Assembly (NCBI GenBank): GCA_002155105.1
Contig: MUZD01000002.1
Location: forward strand, 124,001-188,000
DNA length: 64,000 nucleotides
From: Sedimentibacter sp. SX930
GTDB taxonomy: Bacteria > Bacillota > Bacilli > Lactobacillales > Aerococcaceae
Reading direction: 5' to 3'
Shown here in pieces: positions 8,648-18,436 of the stretch (position 1 is the first letter of the stretch; every line of letters begins with the position of its first letter). The notes under the pieces were generated by a model. That model saw only the letters and a program-made list of their open reading frames with translations, was not told where the DNA came from and did no database searches. Both the position numbers and the translations under genes were made by a program.

Positions 8648-9970
8648 ATGATACAAAAACCAAAAGGGACTGCCGACATATTTTTGCAGGAAGCAGAAAT
8701 TTGGCAATACGTGGAAGAAACAGCCCGCATCTTACTGCATGACTATCAGTTTTCAGAAATCCGCACCCCAATGTTCGAAAGTTATGAACTGTTTTCAAGA
8801 GGGGTCGGCGATACGAGTGATATCGTATCGAAGGAAATGTACGATTTCTTTGATAAAGGCGAACGACACATCGCGTTGAAGCCTGAAGGAACGGCTCCAG
8901 TGGTCCGGGCTTACGTCGAAAACAAGCTGTTCGGCCCTGAACATCCGAAACCTCTGAAAGTCTATTACATCAGCCCGATGTTCCGCTACGAAAGACCACA
9001 AGGCGGAAGAATGCGTCAATTCCACCAACTGGGTGTCGAAGTTTTCGGAAGCATCAATCCAGCGACCGATGTCGAAACCATGGCACTGGCATGGGATATA
9101 CTGAAGGAATTGGAATTGAGCGATCTGAAATTGGTCATCAATTCGTTGGGCAAGACTGAAGATCGGATCAGATACCGCGAAGCGCTGATTGCCTACTTGG
9201 AACCTTTCCATGACGAGTTGAGCAAGGATTCCCAGACCCGTCTGCACAAGAATCCGTTGCGCGTGCTGGACAGCAAAGACAAGCGCGACAAAGAAATTGT
9301 CGCCCAGGCACCGAGCATTTTGGAGTTCCTGTCGGAAGATTCGAAGAAACATTTTGAATCGGTCCAGGAAATGCTTCAGGCGTTGGAAATCCCCTTCACG
9401 ATCAACAGCAACATGGTCCGTGGTCTTGATTATTATCAAGATACGATTTTTGAAATCATGAGTGCATCCGCAGTTTTCGGGGCGGAAACGACCATCTGCG
9501 GCGGTGGCCGCTATGATGGCTTGGTTCAGGAAATCGGTGGACCGGAAGTGCCAGGCTTCGGCTTCGGGATGGGCATGGAAAGACTGATCCTTTTGATGAA
9601 GGATCAGCAAGTCGATATACCGAAACTATCCGAGTTGGATGTCTATGTGGTCGGTCTGGGAGAAGCTACGAACATCGAATCCTTGAAATTGGTCCAAAAC
9701 GCACGCCAAGCAGGGTATTCGGCGGACCGGGACTTCCATGATCGCAAAGCCAAAGCGCAATTCAAAACCGCCACGAAAAATGGGGCCAAAGTAGTGCTGA
9801 CCATCGGCGAAGATGAATTGAACAACAAACAAGTGCAATTCAAAGTGATGTCGACCGGTAAAGAGCAGAAAGTGGCGTTGACTGAGATTTACGCTGATTT
9901 TGACAAAGTGTACAAAACACAGACAGCTGATATGACAGCTTTCAATGAATTTTTCGGAAAAGAAGACTAG
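8648..9970 (+). CDS. hisS: Histidyl-tRNA synthetase
   Basis: A 440-residue class II aminoacyl-tRNA synthetase. Motif 2 is in [21 protein letters not shown], the histidine-specific peptide is [10 protein letters not shown], and motif 3 is [14 protein letters not shown]; the C-terminal anticodon-binding domain follows. I chose the ATG at 8648 ([11 protein letters not shown]), which matches the family N-terminus. The best ribosome binding site, AAGGA at 8631, lies 12 bases away, and an in-frame ATG at 8636 abuts it. The open frame running from 8573 would start inside the terminator. The gene is under the histidine T-box and is followed after 24 bases by aspS. Confidence 0.96.
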   Translation: MIQKPKGTADIFLQEAEIWQYVEETARILLHDYQFSEIRTPMFESYELFSRGVGDTSDIVSKEMYDFFDKGERHIALKPEGTAPVVRAYVENKLFGPEHPKPLKVYYISPMFRYERPQGGRMRQFHQLGVEVFGSINPATDVETMALAWDILKELELSDLKLVINSLGKTEDRIRYREALIAYLEPFHDELSKDSQTRLHKNPLRVLDSKDKRDKEIVAQAPSILEFLSEDSKKHFESVQEMLQALEIPFTINSNMVRGLDYYQDTIFEIMSASAVFGAETTICGGGRYDGLVQEIGGPEVPGFGFGMGMERLILLMKDQQVDIPKLSELDVYVVGLGEATNIESLKLVQNARQAGYSADRDFHDRKAKAQFKTATKNGAKVVLTIGEDELNNKQVQFKVMSTGKEQKVALTEIYADFDKVYKTQTADMTAFNEFFGKED

Positions 9971-9994
9971 AACATACAGAAAAGGGTAGTGAAA

Positions 9995-11761
9995 ATGGAT
10001 AGAAGAACAGAATATTGCGGATTATTTACGGAAGCAAACGTTGGACAGACTGTCGTCGCCAATGGTTGGGTTAACAAAAGAAGAGACTTAGGCGGATTGA
10101 TCTTTATCCACCTGCGTGACCGCGAAGGCATCGTCCAAGTCGTTTTCAACACAGAATTCAATGAAGAAGCGTTCCGCATTGCGGAAACGATCCGTGGGGA
10201 ATATGTCCTGCAGGTCAAAGGTAAAGTAGTCCTTCGTGAAGCAAATCAGATCAATCCGAACATCGGCACAGGCACAATCGAAATCGAAGCGGAATCCGTG
10301 GAGATTTTGGCGAAAGCGAAAACACCACCGTTCTATATCGAAGGCGATCTGAACGTATCCGATGAATTGCGCATGAAATACCGTTACATCGATTTAAGAA
10401 GAGACAAAATGATGAAAAACATGAAAATTCGCCACCAAACGACGCGCACTGTCCGCAACTATTTGGATGACTTGAATTTCATGGACATCGAAACACCTTA
10501 TTTGACGAAATCGACTCCGGAAGGTGCGCGTGACTATATCGTTCCGTCCCGTGTCCATCAAGGCGAATTTTATGCACTGCCGCAATCACCGCAACTGTTC
10601 AAACAGATGCTTATGGGCGCAGGCTTTGACCGCTATTACCAGATCGTTCGCTGCTTCCGTGATGAAGATCTGCGCGGTGACAGACAGCCGGAATTCACCC
10701 AAATCGATATCGAAACCAGTTTCCTGTCTGCTGCTGAAATCCAGGAAATCACCGAAACTATGCTTCAGAAAGTCATGAAGGACGTTTTGGGCAAAGACAT
10801 TCCGGCTCCATTCCCGCGCATTTCCTACGATGAAGCGATGAACCGATTCGGCAGCGATAAGCCGGATACCCGTTTCGCATTGGAACTGATCGACATGAAT
10901 GAATTTGCGAAAACTTCTTCGTTCAACGTATTCAAAGCGACCAGCGAAAGCGGCGGCCAAGTCCGTGGCTTGAACGTCAAAGGCAAAGCCGATGCCTATT
11001 CGCGCAAAGACATGGATAACCTGATCGAGTACGCCAAGCAATACGGCGCAAAAGGCATGGCTTGGATGAAAGTCGAAGAGGACGGACTGAAAGGCGCCGT
11101 GGCTAAATTCTTCACCGAAGACAGCGAAGAATTGATCAGACTGATGGATGCGGAGCCTGGCGACTTGCTGGTGTTCGTTGCTGATAAAAAAGAGATCGTC
11201 TATCAAGCATTAGGAGAGCTGCGCCTGAAGTTCGGCCGCGATCTTGATCTGATCGACAAATCCCAATTTGCTTTCGTTTGGGTTGTAAATTGGCCATTGC
11301 TTGAGTACGATGCGGACGCAAAACGCTACACAGCGATGCACCATCCATTCACTCGTCCAAACGACGAAGATCTTGCCAAATTAGCCGACCACCCGGAAGA
11401 AGTCTATGCACAAGCCTACGATATCGTCCTGAACGGTTATGAAATCGGCGGCGGCTCTCTGCGTATCTACACAAGGGAAGTGCAGGAGCAGATGTTTGCG
11501 GCACTTGGCTTCAGCAAAGAAGATGCCGAAGAGGAGTTCGGTTTCTTGTTGGATGCATTCGACTATGGCTTCCCACCACATGGCGGCATCGCTTTAGGAC
11601 TGGATCGTCTGGTCATGTTGTTGGCTGGCGAATCGAACATCCGCGAAGTGATCGCGTTCCCTAAAAACGGGAAAGCTTTCGACCCGATGACGAACGCTCC
11701 AAGCGAAGTAAGCGCAGCTCAGTTGAAAGAACTGAGCCTGAAAATCGCTTCATTGGACTAA
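9995..11761 (+). CDS. aspS: Aspartyl-tRNA synthetase
   Basis: A 588-residue bacterial-type AspRS. It has the N-terminal OB-fold anticodon-binding domain (about 1-105, [20 protein letters not shown]), a class II catalytic core with motif 2 [20 protein letters not shown], the bacterial GAD insertion (about 300-410), and motif 3 [15 protein letters not shown] near the C-terminus. The ATG at 9995 has AAGGG eight bases upstream. It is the second gene of the hisS-aspS operon, thus also controlled by histidine starvation, and is followed by a strong terminator. Confidence 0.96.
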   Translation: MDRRTEYCGLFTEANVGQTVVANGWVNKRRDLGGLIFIHLRDREGIVQVVFNTEFNEEAFRIAETIRGEYVLQVKGKVVLREANQINPNIGTGTIEIEAESVEILAKAKTPPFYIEGDLNVSDELRMKYRYIDLRRDKMMKNMKIRHQTTRTVRNYLDDLNFMDIETPYLTKSTPEGARDYIVPSRVHQGEFYALPQSPQLFKQMLMGAGFDRYYQIVRCFRDEDLRGDRQPEFTQIDIETSFLSAAEIQEITETMLQKVMKDVLGKDIPAPFPRISYDEAMNRFGSDKPDTRFALELIDMNEFAKTSSFNVFKATSESGGQVRGLNVKGKADAYSRKDMDNLIEYAKQYGAKGMAWMKVEEDGLKGAVAKFFTEDSEELIRLMDAEPGDLLVFVADKKEIVYQALGELRLKFGRDLDLIDKSQFAFVWVVNWPLLEYDADAKRYTAMHHPFTRPNDEDLAKLADHPEEVYAQAYDIVLNGYEIGGGSLRIYTREVQEQMFAALGFSKEDAEEEFGFLLDAFDYGFPPHGGIALGLDRLVMLLAGESNIREVIAFPKNGKAFDPMTNAPSEVSAAQLKELSLKIASLD

Positions 11762-11807
11762 CATCGGACTAACAATTGCACTAAAAAGAGCATCTGATGG
11801 TAAGGAA

Positions 11808-11852
11808 AACAAGCCTTATGATACAATAATCGTATCATAAGGCTTGTTTTTC
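11808..11852 (+). terminator. Terminator after aspS
   Basis: A perfect 17-base-pair stem (AACAAGCCTTATGATAC at 11808-11824 with its complement at 11832-11848) with a seven-base loop, followed by T residues. Confidence 0.93.
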
Positions 11853-11915
11853 GTCTGTTGTTTTGGATAAGACGGAATTGCTTTTTAGGATAATACATAA
11901 TAAAAGGGTGAAGAT

Positions 11916-12809
11916 ATGTTAAAGATAGGTTCACATGTTTCTATGGGCGGTAAAAAAATGCTGTTGGGTTCAGCAGAGGAGGCAGCATCCTACGGTTCTT
12001 CGGTGTTTATGATCTACACAGGCGCTCCGCAGAATACCCGGAGAAAAAGCGTAGATGAGATGAATATTCCGGAAGGCATGGACTATATGGCGAAGCACGG
12101 TCTGGTCGAATTGGTCGTGCATGCACCCTACATCATCAACTTGGCAAATACAACGAAACCGGACCATTTTGAATTCGCAATCGGATTTTTGCGCGATGAA
12201 ATCGTGCGGGCGCAAGCTCTTGGAGCAAGACAAATTACGCTGCATCCGGGTTCGCATGTCGGTGCCGGTTCTGATATAGGCATCAAACAGATCATCAAGG
12301 GCTTGAACGAAGTGCTGGAGCCTAGTCAGACTGCACAGATTGCATTGGAAACGATGGCCGGAAAAGGCACCGAAATCGGCCGGACGTTTGAGGAGTTGGC
12401 TGCCATCATGGATGGGGTAGTCTACAACGACAAGTTATCCGTAACATTGGATACTTGCCATATAAATGATGCGGGTTATAACGTCAAAGAGGACTTCGAC
12501 GGTGTTTTGGAAGAGTTCGACCGCGTCATCGGTCTGGAACGTTTGAAAATGGTCCATATCAACGACTCGAAAAACGAAAGAGGGACCCATAAGGACAGGC
12601 ATGCAAACATCGGGTTCGGCACCATCGGTTTTGAAACCTTGAACAAAATTGTTCATCACCCTCAATTGCAGGATTTGCCGAAAATATTGGAAACTCCGTT
12701 CGTCGGAGAGGACAAAAAGAACAAGAAGGCGCCTTACAGGTTCGAATTGGACATGCTGAAGTCGCAGACATTCAATCCGAGCTTGTTGGAAGACATCCTG
12801 AACCAGTAA
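11916..12809 (+). CDS. nfo: Deoxyribonuclease IV (AP endonuclease, Nfo family)
   Basis: A 297-residue TIM-barrel AP endonuclease of family 2, cleaving 5' of abasic sites in base excision repair. The metal-ligand motifs are visible: [11 protein letters not shown] at the N-terminus, [64 protein letters not shown] and LETPF. The start ATG at 11916 has AAAGGGTG nine bases upstream. It stands alone between the aspS terminator and lemA. There is no SOS-box-like sequence before it. Confidence 0.95.
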   Translation: MLKIGSHVSMGGKKMLLGSAEEAASYGSSVFMIYTGAPQNTRRKSVDEMNIPEGMDYMAKHGLVELVVHAPYIINLANTTKPDHFEFAIGFLRDEIVRAQALGARQITLHPGSHVGAGSDIGIKQIIKGLNEVLEPSQTAQIALETMAGKGTEIGRTFEELAAIMDGVVYNDKLSVTLDTCHINDAGYNVKEDFDGVLEEFDRVIGLERLKMVHINDSKNERGTHKDRHANIGFGTIGFETLNKIVHHPQLQDLPKILETPFVGEDKKNKKAPYRFELDMLKSQTFNPSLLEDILNQ

Positions 12810-12897
12810 GAAATACGTCTTTGGATGGATGCGGTTTTGCCGAAGTTCAGGGATAATTGTATGTAAGCACAAAATGAAAAATAAAGGAGATGGGAAG

Positions 12898-13476
12898 ATG
12901 AAAGGTTGGTTGAAGGGCTTAATTGGTGTTTTTATTGCGGTGTTGCTGTTGGGAGTACCATTGATCAGCTCCTATAATGGTTTGGTGACTGAGGAAAGCA
13001 ACGTCGATGTGCAATGGGCGAATGTGGAAACCAAACTACAAAGACGTTATGATCTGATCCCCAACTTGGTGGAATCGGTAAAAGGCGCTATGGAACAGGA
13101 ACAGGAAGTATTCGGTGCAATCGCTGATGCCCGTGCCAGAATCGGCAGTGCCCAGACGACCGAAGAACAGGTTACAGCCAGCAACGAAATGGAATCCGCG
13201 CTTTCGCGCCTATTGGTGATTGTTGAGAACTATCCGGAACTGAAATCGAACGAACAAGTGACGGCTCTGATGGATGAGTTGGCAGGTACCGAAAACAGGA
13301 TTTCGGTCGAGAGGGATCGTTACAATGAAGCTGTGCAACAATACAACAACAAAGTCAAACGGTTCCCGGGATCACTCATGGCAGGACTTTTCGGATTTGA
13401 TGAAAAATCTTATTTTGAAGCGGTCAGCGGCGCTGAAACTGCTCCAAGTGTAGACTTGAATACAGACGATGAATAA
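12898..13476 (+). CDS. LemA family membrane protein
   Basis: A 192-residue protein with a single N-terminal membrane segment (LIGVFIAVLLLGVPLI), then the LemA alpha-helical domain with its hallmark SNVDVQWANVETKLQRRYDLIPNLVE (written here as positions 30-55 in part: VDVQWANVETKLQRR, YDLIPNLVESVKG). LemA proteins are membrane-anchored helical bundles of unclear function. The start ATG at 12898 has AAGGAG eight bases upstream; an in-frame ATG at 12874 overlaps that region poorly. It lies 19 bases before a TPM-domain gene, a pairing seen in many bacteria, so the two products probably act together at the membrane. Confidence 0.9.
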   Translation: MKGWLKGLIGVFIAVLLLGVPLISSYNGLVTEESNVDVQWANVETKLQRRYDLIPNLVESVKGAMEQEQEVFGAIADARARIGSAQTTEEQVTASNEMESALSRLLVIVENYPELKSNEQVTALMDELAGTENRISVERDRYNEAVQQYNNKVKRFPGSLMAGLFGFDEKSYFEAVSGAETAPSVDLNTDDE

Positions 13477-13495
13477 TTGAGGGGCTGATGATGCT

Positions 13496-14353
13496 TTGTT
13501 TCAAATGAGAAAAAAGGCGCGGTGGCAATTGCTTGTGGTTTTGGGGTTGTTCCTCTTTTCGATGGCTTTCGCGCCTTCCAAACATGCGCAAGCGTTGCCT
13601 GATCCGACAACTGAATTTTATGTCTATGATCCAAGCGGCACGCTCTCCGAAGAAACGAAATCATTCATCCTGAGCGTGAATGAACAATACGAATTGACTG
13701 AAGAAAAACCCCAAGTTGTCGTGGCGGTGGTCGATTCGCTGCAAGGTGAGACAATCGAGGAGTATTCTGTCGACCTGTTCGAAAAGTGGAAAATTGGCCA
13801 GGCGGATGCCGATAACGGCGTGCTGATTTTGTTGGCTTTGGAAGAAAGGGAAATCCGCTTCGAAATCGGATACGGTCTGGAAGGTGCCTTAACGGACAGC
13901 AGGACAGGCAGAATTTTAGACAATCATCTGGATTATCTTTCGGCCAATGACTTCGATGGCGGGCTGAAAGAAATTTTTACGGAAGCGGCGGTTGTCGTCA
14001 ATCAGGAATACCAATATGATGACGAAGTAATTTTCTCGGGCTATCCTGTCGATACAACGCAATACTCTGAAGACGATTCATCGTTTTTCGCGTCAATCGT
14101 CCAATTCCTGTTCATCCTTTTGCTGCTGTCCTTCTTTTTTGGCGGTAGAGGCAGAGGCGGACGCGGTGGACGCGGCGGCGGAATGAATCCGTTGTGGTGG
14201 TTGCTTCTAAGCGGTGGCGGAGGTGGGTACCGCGGCAACAATCATCGAGGAGGATATGGCGGTGGCGGTTTCGGTGGTGGTGGCTTTGGCGGAGGAGGCG
14301 GCTTCGGAGGAGGAGGTTCTTCCGGAGGAGGCGGATCCAGCAGAGGGTTCTAA
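13496..14353 (+). CDS. TPM-domain membrane protein with glycine-rich tail (YgcG-like)
   Basis: A 285-residue protein. It has a signal peptide (about 8-32, ending HAQA), an extracytoplasmic TPM domain (about 35-180, with VYDPSGTLSEET, VVVAVVDSLQGETIEEYSVDLFEKW, DNGVLILLALEEREIRFEIGYGLEG and LDNHLDYLS), a transmembrane helix (FFASIVQFLFILLLLSFFF) and a cytoplasm-side tail made almost wholly of glycine with Arg/Phe/Ser. The TPM fold is known from photosystem II repair and membrane proteins of uncertain role. The start is uncertain: TTG at 13496, eleven bases after GAGGGG, or ATG at 13505, which is 20 bases after it. It follows lemA in one transcript and ends at a terminator. Confidence 0.85.
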   Translation: MFQMRKKARWQLLVVLGLFLFSMAFAPSKHAQALPDPTTEFYVYDPSGTLSEETKSFILSVNEQYELTEEKPQVVVAVVDSLQGETIEEYSVDLFEKWKIGQADADNGVLILLALEEREIRFEIGYGLEGALTDSRTGRILDNHLDYLSANDFDGGLKEIFTEAAVVVNQEYQYDDEVIFSGYPVDTTQYSEDDSSFFASIVQFLFILLLLSFFFGGRGRGGRGGRGGGMNPLWWLLLSGGGGGYRGNNHRGGYGGGGFGGGGFGGGGGFGGGGSSGGGGSSRGF

Positions 14354-14380
14354 AGCACCTGTTGCAACAATTGAATAGAA

Positions 14381-14415
14381 CAACAAAAAAAGGCCCATTG
14401 GGCCTTTTTTTGTTG
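14381..14415 (+). terminator. Terminator after the TPM-domain gene
   Basis: A stem built of CAACAAAAAAAGGCCCA (14381-14397) and its complement at 14399-14415. The poly-A and poly-T arms allow it to act on both strands. Confidence 0.88.
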
Positions 14416-14468
14416 GAGGATAGTAATGTGTTTCATGCATTCAATAATTATGGCTAGCTTCACGGGCA

Positions 14469-14617
14469 AGCCCTTCGGAAATTAGATAAATCGTACCTAT
14501 TGCGCTCTACGATGCTCAGTTGCATGGGAGTCTTAGGGATTCATCCCTTAGAGACCCAGTACAAGGTGACCGTAGGGAACGTTGCATGGCACGATTTCCT
14601 AAATTTCTTTCAGGGCT
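14469..14617. repeat. 149-bp imperfect palindrome of unknown nature
   Basis: The ends are inverted copies: AGCCCT then GAAATTAGATAAATCGT and ACC on the left (14469-14499), and the complement of AGCCCT, GAAATTTAGGAAATCGT, GCC on the right (14588-14617). Inside are a hairpin around GTCTTAGGGAT / ATCCCTTAGAGAC and two direct copies of GTTGCATGG (about 14519 and 14581). There is no open reading frame. It lies between convergent genes, the TPM gene and ppsR. It could be a MITE-like or REP-like dispersed element or a structured 3' RNA of ppsR. Confidence 0.6.
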
Positions 14618-14643
14618 GAACGAACCCGTTCCGCTTTTCTGAT

Positions 14644-15471
14644 TCAGGGAATGATGGTTGTATCGGAAATTTCGATGCTGCTCATGATGATTGCTGCTGT
14701 TTCTTCTATAGAACGCTTGGATACATTGATGACGATGCAACCCAATTTGTTGTACAATTCATAGGCGTATTCCAGTTCAGCCCGGATGCGGTCCATGTCC
14801 GAATAAATGGTTTCCGGCGATAATCCGTAAGCGATCATCCGCTCCTTGCGGAAATTATTCAATACCTCGGCATCATTTGTCAATCCGACGATTTTTTTCG
14901 GATCCACTTGCCAAATTTCGTCAGGCACTGAGGCTTCCGGCATGATCGGCAGGTTCGCCACTTTGATGGTCTTGTTCGCCAAAAACATGGATAGTGGCGT
15001 CTTTGAAGTGCGCGAAACGCCTAGCAGGACCAAATCGGCATCCAAGAAACCCTTTGGATCTTTCCCGTCATCGTACTTGACTGCGAACTCGATGGCGCTG
15101 ATCCGGTTGAAGTACTCATCATCCAAACGATGCAGGGCGCCTGCTCTCCGGATAGGCTGCTGCCCGGTCTTTTCGGTGATGTCACTGACCAGTGCTTTCA
15201 ATATGTTATAGCAAGGCAAGTCCTCTGCTGCGCAGAAACTGTCCGTGTATTCACTCAAATCCTCGACGACCAAAGTATGGATAACAAATGCTTTCAGTTC
15301 TTTGGCCTCTACCAATACAGGCTCCAAATCTTTCATTTTTCTGATGAATGGATAATGATACATATGAACAGTAATCGATGGGAATTGTGCCAATACGGCC
15401 TGAAGGACTTTCCTGGCGGTGTCTCCTACCGAATCTGATATGATGACAAAATGTAGGTCCTGTTGCTCCAT
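14644..15471 (-). CDS. ppsR: PEP synthase/PPDK regulatory protein (kinase-pyrophosphorylase)
   Basis: A 275-residue DUF299 protein. This family uses ADP to phosphorylate, and phosphate to dephosphorylate, a threonine on pyruvate phosphate dikinase or PEP synthase. The P-loop-like motif GVSRTSKTPLSMFLA and the N-terminal ISDSVGDTA segment are present, as is NRISAIEFAVKYDDGK. Start ATG at 15471 with AAGGATG upstream. It is divergent from zur with about 90 bases between. Its expected substrate enzyme is not encoded in the window. The region after its stop is the 149-bp palindrome. Confidence 0.9.
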   Translation of the reverse strand: MEQQDLHFVIISDSVGDTARKVLQAVLAQFPSITVHMYHYPFIRKMKDLEPVLVEAKELKAFVIHTLVVEDLSEYTDSFCAAEDLPCYNILKALVSDITEKTGQQPIRRAGALHRLDDEYFNRISAIEFAVKYDDGKDPKGFLDADLVLLGVSRTSKTPLSMFLANKTIKVANLPIMPEASVPDEIWQVDPKKIVGLTNDAEVLNNFRKERMIAYGLSPETIYSDMDRIRAELEYAYELYNKLGCIVINVSKRSIEETAAIIMSSIEISDTTIIP

Positions 15472-15563
15472 ATAATTTCATCCTTTCTGAATCTTAATGA
15501 TTGCAATCTCACTAATAATATACTATAGTCAATTTGAAATTGATAGAGTCGGGAGGGAAAATG

Positions 15564-15995
15564 ATGCCGGTAGATACCGTAACCATTGCACTGCAGCAAT
15601 TAAAGAAACAAGGTTATAAATATACCCAGAAAAGAGAAGATATCATTACGGTTTTTGTGGAAGCTAACCGCTATCTGTCTGCAAAAGCAGTTCTGCATGC
15701 GTTACAGGACGAATATCCGACACTCAGCTATGACACGATATACCGCAACCTGTATACTTTTGTGGAAGTTGGGATCTTGGAAGAAACAGAATTGAACAAC
15801 GAAAAACTGTTCCGGATCACTTGTTTGCACGAGGGACACCACCATCATCACTTCATTTGTCAACAATGCGGGATGACGATTGCTTTGCAGATGTGTCCGA
15901 TGGATTTCTTTGAGCAACAGTTGGAGGGATGCCAAATTTCGTCCCATCGCTTCGAAATATTTGGTGTTTGCAAGAATTGTTTGGCGAATGCGTAG
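15564..15995 (+). CDS. zur: Fur-family repressor, most like the zinc regulator Zur
   Basis: A 143-residue winged-helix metalloregulator. The N-terminal DNA-binding domain (GYKYTQKREDIITVF, LSYDTIYRNLYTF) closely resembles Bacillus Zur as I remember it. The metal-sensing part has HHHHHF, and two CxxC pairs (CQQC and CKNC) form the structural zinc site. PerR would also have the two CxxC pairs, but the KYTNKRED-like start and the His-rich HHHHHFIC favour Zur. I chose the ATG at 15564; an ATG three bases earlier is only three bases from the GGGAGGG ribosome binding site. No zinc transporter genes lie beside it. Confidence 0.82.
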   Translation: MPVDTVTIALQQLKKQGYKYTQKREDIITVFVEANRYLSAKAVLHALQDEYPTLSYDTIYRNLYTFVEVGILEETELNNEKLFRITCLHEGHHHHHFICQQCGMTIALQMCPMDFFEQQLEGCQISSHRFEIFGVCKNCLANA

Positions 15996-16068
15996 TCCTT
16001 CGTGAAGACAGCCAGACTGATGCTTTAACCGATTTTGATGATACACTCTTTTGTTTTGCAATAAAACG

Positions 16069-16096
16069 TTGCAATTGCTTTCTCCTATGATATAAT
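16069..16096 (+). promoter_or_regulatory. Promoter of rpsU
   Basis: TTGCAA (16069-16074), a 16-base spacer and a perfect TATAAT (16091-16096), 80 bases before the rpsU start. Confidence 0.75.
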
Positions 16097-16176
16097 ATCA
16101 AAAGAACAATTTCATTTTGATTTCTTATTTTCAAAAGGAAACGTTACTTTTAATGCTCGGAGGGAGGGAATATTTA

Positions 16177-16350
16177 ATGTCAAAAACAGTTGTTCGTAAA
16201 AACGAATCTCTTGATGATGCTCTTCGTCGCTTTAAACGTACTGTTTCAAAAACTGGAACTCTACAAGACGCTCGTAAACATGAATTTTATGAAAAGCCAA
16301 GTGTGAAACGTAAGAAGAAATCTGAAGCTGCCAGAAAACGTAAATTCTAA
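16177..16350 (+). CDS. rpsU: 30S ribosomal protein S21
   Basis: A 57-residue, very basic protein ([20 protein letters not shown] at the start, [12 protein letters not shown] at the end) of the small ribosomal subunit. The open frame continues upstream to 16117, but the GGAGGGAGGG ribosome binding site and the family N-terminus fix the start at 16177. It is transcribed from its own strong promoter and ends at a terminator, separate from phoH downstream. Confidence 0.97.
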   Translation: MSKTVVRKNESLDDALRRFKRTVSKTGTLQDARKHEFYEKPSVKRKKKSEAARKRKF

Positions 16351-16397
16351 TAGCCAGATGCTTGCTTTCTAAAATTCTTAGAGACTAATCGATAAAG

Positions 16398-16430
16398 AAT
16401 GGGATGATCTCCGTATCATTCCATTTTTTT
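16398..16430 (+). terminator. Terminator after rpsU
   Basis: AATGGGATGAT (16398-16408) pairs with ATCATTCCATT (16415-16425), with a six-base loop and a run of T residues. Confidence 0.85.
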
Positions 16431-16492
16431 GTCGTCCAGAAAAGCGCCTTGAACATAAGGGGATAAATATTTTCATAAGCCATGCCGCTTTA

Positions 16493-16501
16493 TGTTATAC
16501 T
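16493..16501 (+). promoter_or_regulatory. Extended -10 promoter of the phoH operon
   Basis: TG, one base, then TATACT (16496-16501), located 50 bases before the phoH start and after the rpsU terminator. The -35 region is weak. Confidence 0.5.
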
Positions 16502-16551
16502 ATTAGCAATAAGCAGTGAAAAAAATCCCCAAAAAGAGGAGTGTAGCTTGT

Positions 16552-17538
16552 TTGACCGATAAAGTGAATAAAACAGAGAAAATTGAAGTGATGGACGCAT
16601 CCGTTTTGCCTCAATTATTTGGATCGCAGGATAAGCATCTGAAGATGTTGGAAGATGCTTTGCATGTGACCATTACAAGCCGCGGCATGAAAATAGAAAT
16701 CAGTGGCGAGGAGCCGGCTGTCGACAAGGCCCGCTCGCTGTTGAAGCAACTTTTGGAATTATTAGCGCGCGGCATCCCTATTTCACAAACAGATATCGTC
16801 ACAGCTATAAAAATGTCCGAACGCGGAAGCCTCGATTTCTTCATAAACCTTTATGAGGAGGAAATCGGCAGGTCATACGCAGGCAAGCCTATCCGGGCGA
16901 AAAATTTCGGCCAAAGGCAATATGTGCAGGCCGTCAAGAAAAAAGATGTCGTATTCGGAATAGGGCCTGCCGGAACCGGAAAAACCTTCTTAGCAGTAGT
17001 GATGGCTGTGGAGGCTCTGAAGAACGGTAAGGTAAAAAAAATCATCCTGACACGTCCGGCTGTAGAAGCTGGTGAAAATCTAGGCTTCCTGCCCGGAGAT
17101 CTGAAGGAAAAAGTTGACCCGTATTTGCGCCCGGTCTATGATGCACTTTATGCCATCTATGGCGTCGAGCACACGACCCGCTTGATGGATAGGGGAGTCA
17201 TCGAAATTGCGCCGCTCGCATACATGCGCGGAAGGACGCTGGAAGATGCTTTCATCATCCTGGACGAAGCGCAGAATACGACTGTCGCGCAGATGAAGAT
17301 GTTCCTGACCAGGCTCGGATTCGGGTCAAAAATGATCGTCAACGGGGACAAAACCCAGATCGATTTGCCGAAAGGCGCCCTTTCAGGATTGATTGATGCC
17401 GAGAAGAAACTTAAGGGCATTCCTGACATCACTTTTGTCACCTTTGATATTTATGATGTTGTGCGCCACCCGGTCGTTGCGAGCATCATCAAAGCATATG
17501 ATGTCAAAGAGGAAACAAAACACAATATAGAAAAGTGA
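16552..17538 (+). CDS. phoH: PhoH-family P-loop ATPase (PhoL type)
   Basis: A 328-residue protein with an N-terminal KH-like part (about 20-80), followed by the PhoH ATPase domain: Walker [32 protein letters not shown], Walker [13 protein letters not shown] and [11 protein letters not shown]. PhoH proteins are RNA-associated ATPases/helicases, typically next to ybeY as here. The start is best placed at the TTG at 16552, ten bases after AGAGGAG. The GTG at 16516 lacks a ribosome binding site. The gene runs into ybeY with no gap. Confidence 0.92.
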   Translation: MTDKVNKTEKIEVMDASVLPQLFGSQDKHLKMLEDALHVTITSRGMKIEISGEEPAVDKARSLLKQLLELLARGIPISQTDIVTAIKMSERGSLDFFINLYEEEIGRSYAGKPIRAKNFGQRQYVQAVKKKDVVFGIGPAGTGKTFLAVVMAVEALKNGKVKKIILTRPAVEAGENLGFLPGDLKEKVDPYLRPVYDALYAIYGVEHTTRLMDRGVIEIAPLAYMRGRTLEDAFIILDEAQNTTVAQMKMFLTRLGFGSKMIVNGDKTQIDLPKGALSGLIDAEKKLKGIPDITFVTFDIYDVVRHPVVASIIKAYDVKEETKHNIEK

Positions 17539-17546
17539 GCGATTAT

Positions 17547-18029
17547 ATGGAAATAGATATTTTTGATGAAACAGAATCTGTACAGAATGCGCATACGGAA
17601 TTGGTCCATTCCTTGATTGCTTTTGCGGGGGAGTATTTGAAGTTGGCGTCCGACACCGAATTGTCGATCACCTTTGTGGACAATGAGCGCATCCGGGAAA
17701 TCAATCGTGAATTCCGCAACAAAGATCAGGCCACAGACGTCATCAGCTTTGCGCTGAACGATGAAATGGATGACGATTTCCCGATCAACATGGAAAGCAT
17801 AACCGGCGCCTTCCCGACAAATATCGGCGATATCATCATCTCGACCGACAAGACCGCTGAACAAGCGGAGTCCTATGGCCACAGTTTCGAGAGGGAACTA
17901 GGTTTCCTTGCGTTGCATGGTTTCCTGCATTTGAATGGTTATGATCACATGACGGAAGAAGACGAAAAGGAAATGTTCGGTCTTCAGAAAGAGATACTGG
18001 ATGCTTATGGACTCAAAAGAGACGAGTAG
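17547..18029 (+). CDS. ybeY: Endoribonuclease YbeY
   Basis: A 160-residue zinc-dependent RNase/rRNA maturation factor. The three-histidine motif [11 protein letters not shown] is near the C-terminus and the [14 protein letters not shown] signature ([16 protein letters not shown]) is in the middle. The ATG at 17547 has AAAAGTGAG about eight bases upstream; a GTG at 17535 overlaps the phoH stop. It is coupled with phoH upstream and overlaps the likely dgkA start downstream. Confidence 0.95.
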   Translation: MEIDIFDETESVQNAHTELVHSLIAFAGEYLKLASDTELSITFVDNERIREINREFRNKDQATDVISFALNDEMDDDFPINMESITGAFPTNIGDIIISTDKTAEQAESYGHSFERELGFLALHGFLHLNGYDHMTEEDEKEMFGLQKEILDAYGLKRDE

Positions 18030-18426
18030 GGAAAAGATGGGGAAAATCGGAAAGAATCCAAGTTTTTTTGCTTCAGTGAAGCATGCTTTGGACGGCATCG
18101 GCATTATCCTCAAAGAAGAAAAAAACATGCGCAGTCATGCTTTGTTTGGCTTGATACCGCTCCTGTCGGCCTGGTTCTTCGGAGCGAGCCCAATGGAGTG
18201 GATCGTGATCATCTTCTGCATATTTTTGGTGATCATCATGGAGTTTCTGAATACGATATTTGAAAATGTGGTCGATCTGGTGACCGATTACGAGTATCAT
18301 CCTCTGGCAAAGAAAGCAAAAGACATCGCTGCCGGAGCGGTCTTGGTTACAGCATTCTTTGCCATCCTGATCGCGGCCATCATTTTTTTGCCCAAGTTTT
18401 TGGAATTATATTATAAGTTAATTTGA
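18007..18426 (+). CDS. dgkA: Undecaprenol/diacylglycerol kinase
   Basis: A 139-residue integral membrane kinase of the DgkA family with three membrane segments. The active-site motif is [17 protein letters not shown] (Glu, Asn and Asp conserved), preceded by [14 protein letters not shown]. In Gram-positive bacteria this enzyme phosphorylates undecaprenol to recycle the lipid carrier. The start is uncertain: the ATG at 18007 gives the MDSKE N-terminus common in the family but lies within ybeY, while the ATG at 18037 follows a TAGGG at five bases. The gene lies between ybeY and era as usual. Confidence 0.9.
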   Translation: MDSKETSREKMGKIGKNPSFFASVKHALDGIGIILKEEKNMRSHALFGLIPLLSAWFFGASPMEWIVIIFCIFLVIIMEFLNTIFENVVDLVTDYEYHPLAKKAKDIAAGAVLVTAFFAILIAAIIFLPKFLELYYKLI

Positions 18427-18436
18427 GGAGTTTTGT

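Noticed and set aside
8795-9610. Long minus-strand open frame (271 codons) inside hisS
   Set aside because: Fully antisense to a well-conserved synthetase, no ribosome binding site, no recognisable protein features; typical shadow frame of a GC-rich codon pattern.
14194-14457. Arg/Trp-rich open frame overlapping the TPM gene tail
   Set aside because: Frame-shifted reading of the glycine-coding repeats; no start signal.
14469-14617. Palindrome as a T-box or other known riboswitch
   Set aside because: No T-box motif, no terminator followed by a gene in the same direction; it lies between convergent genes.
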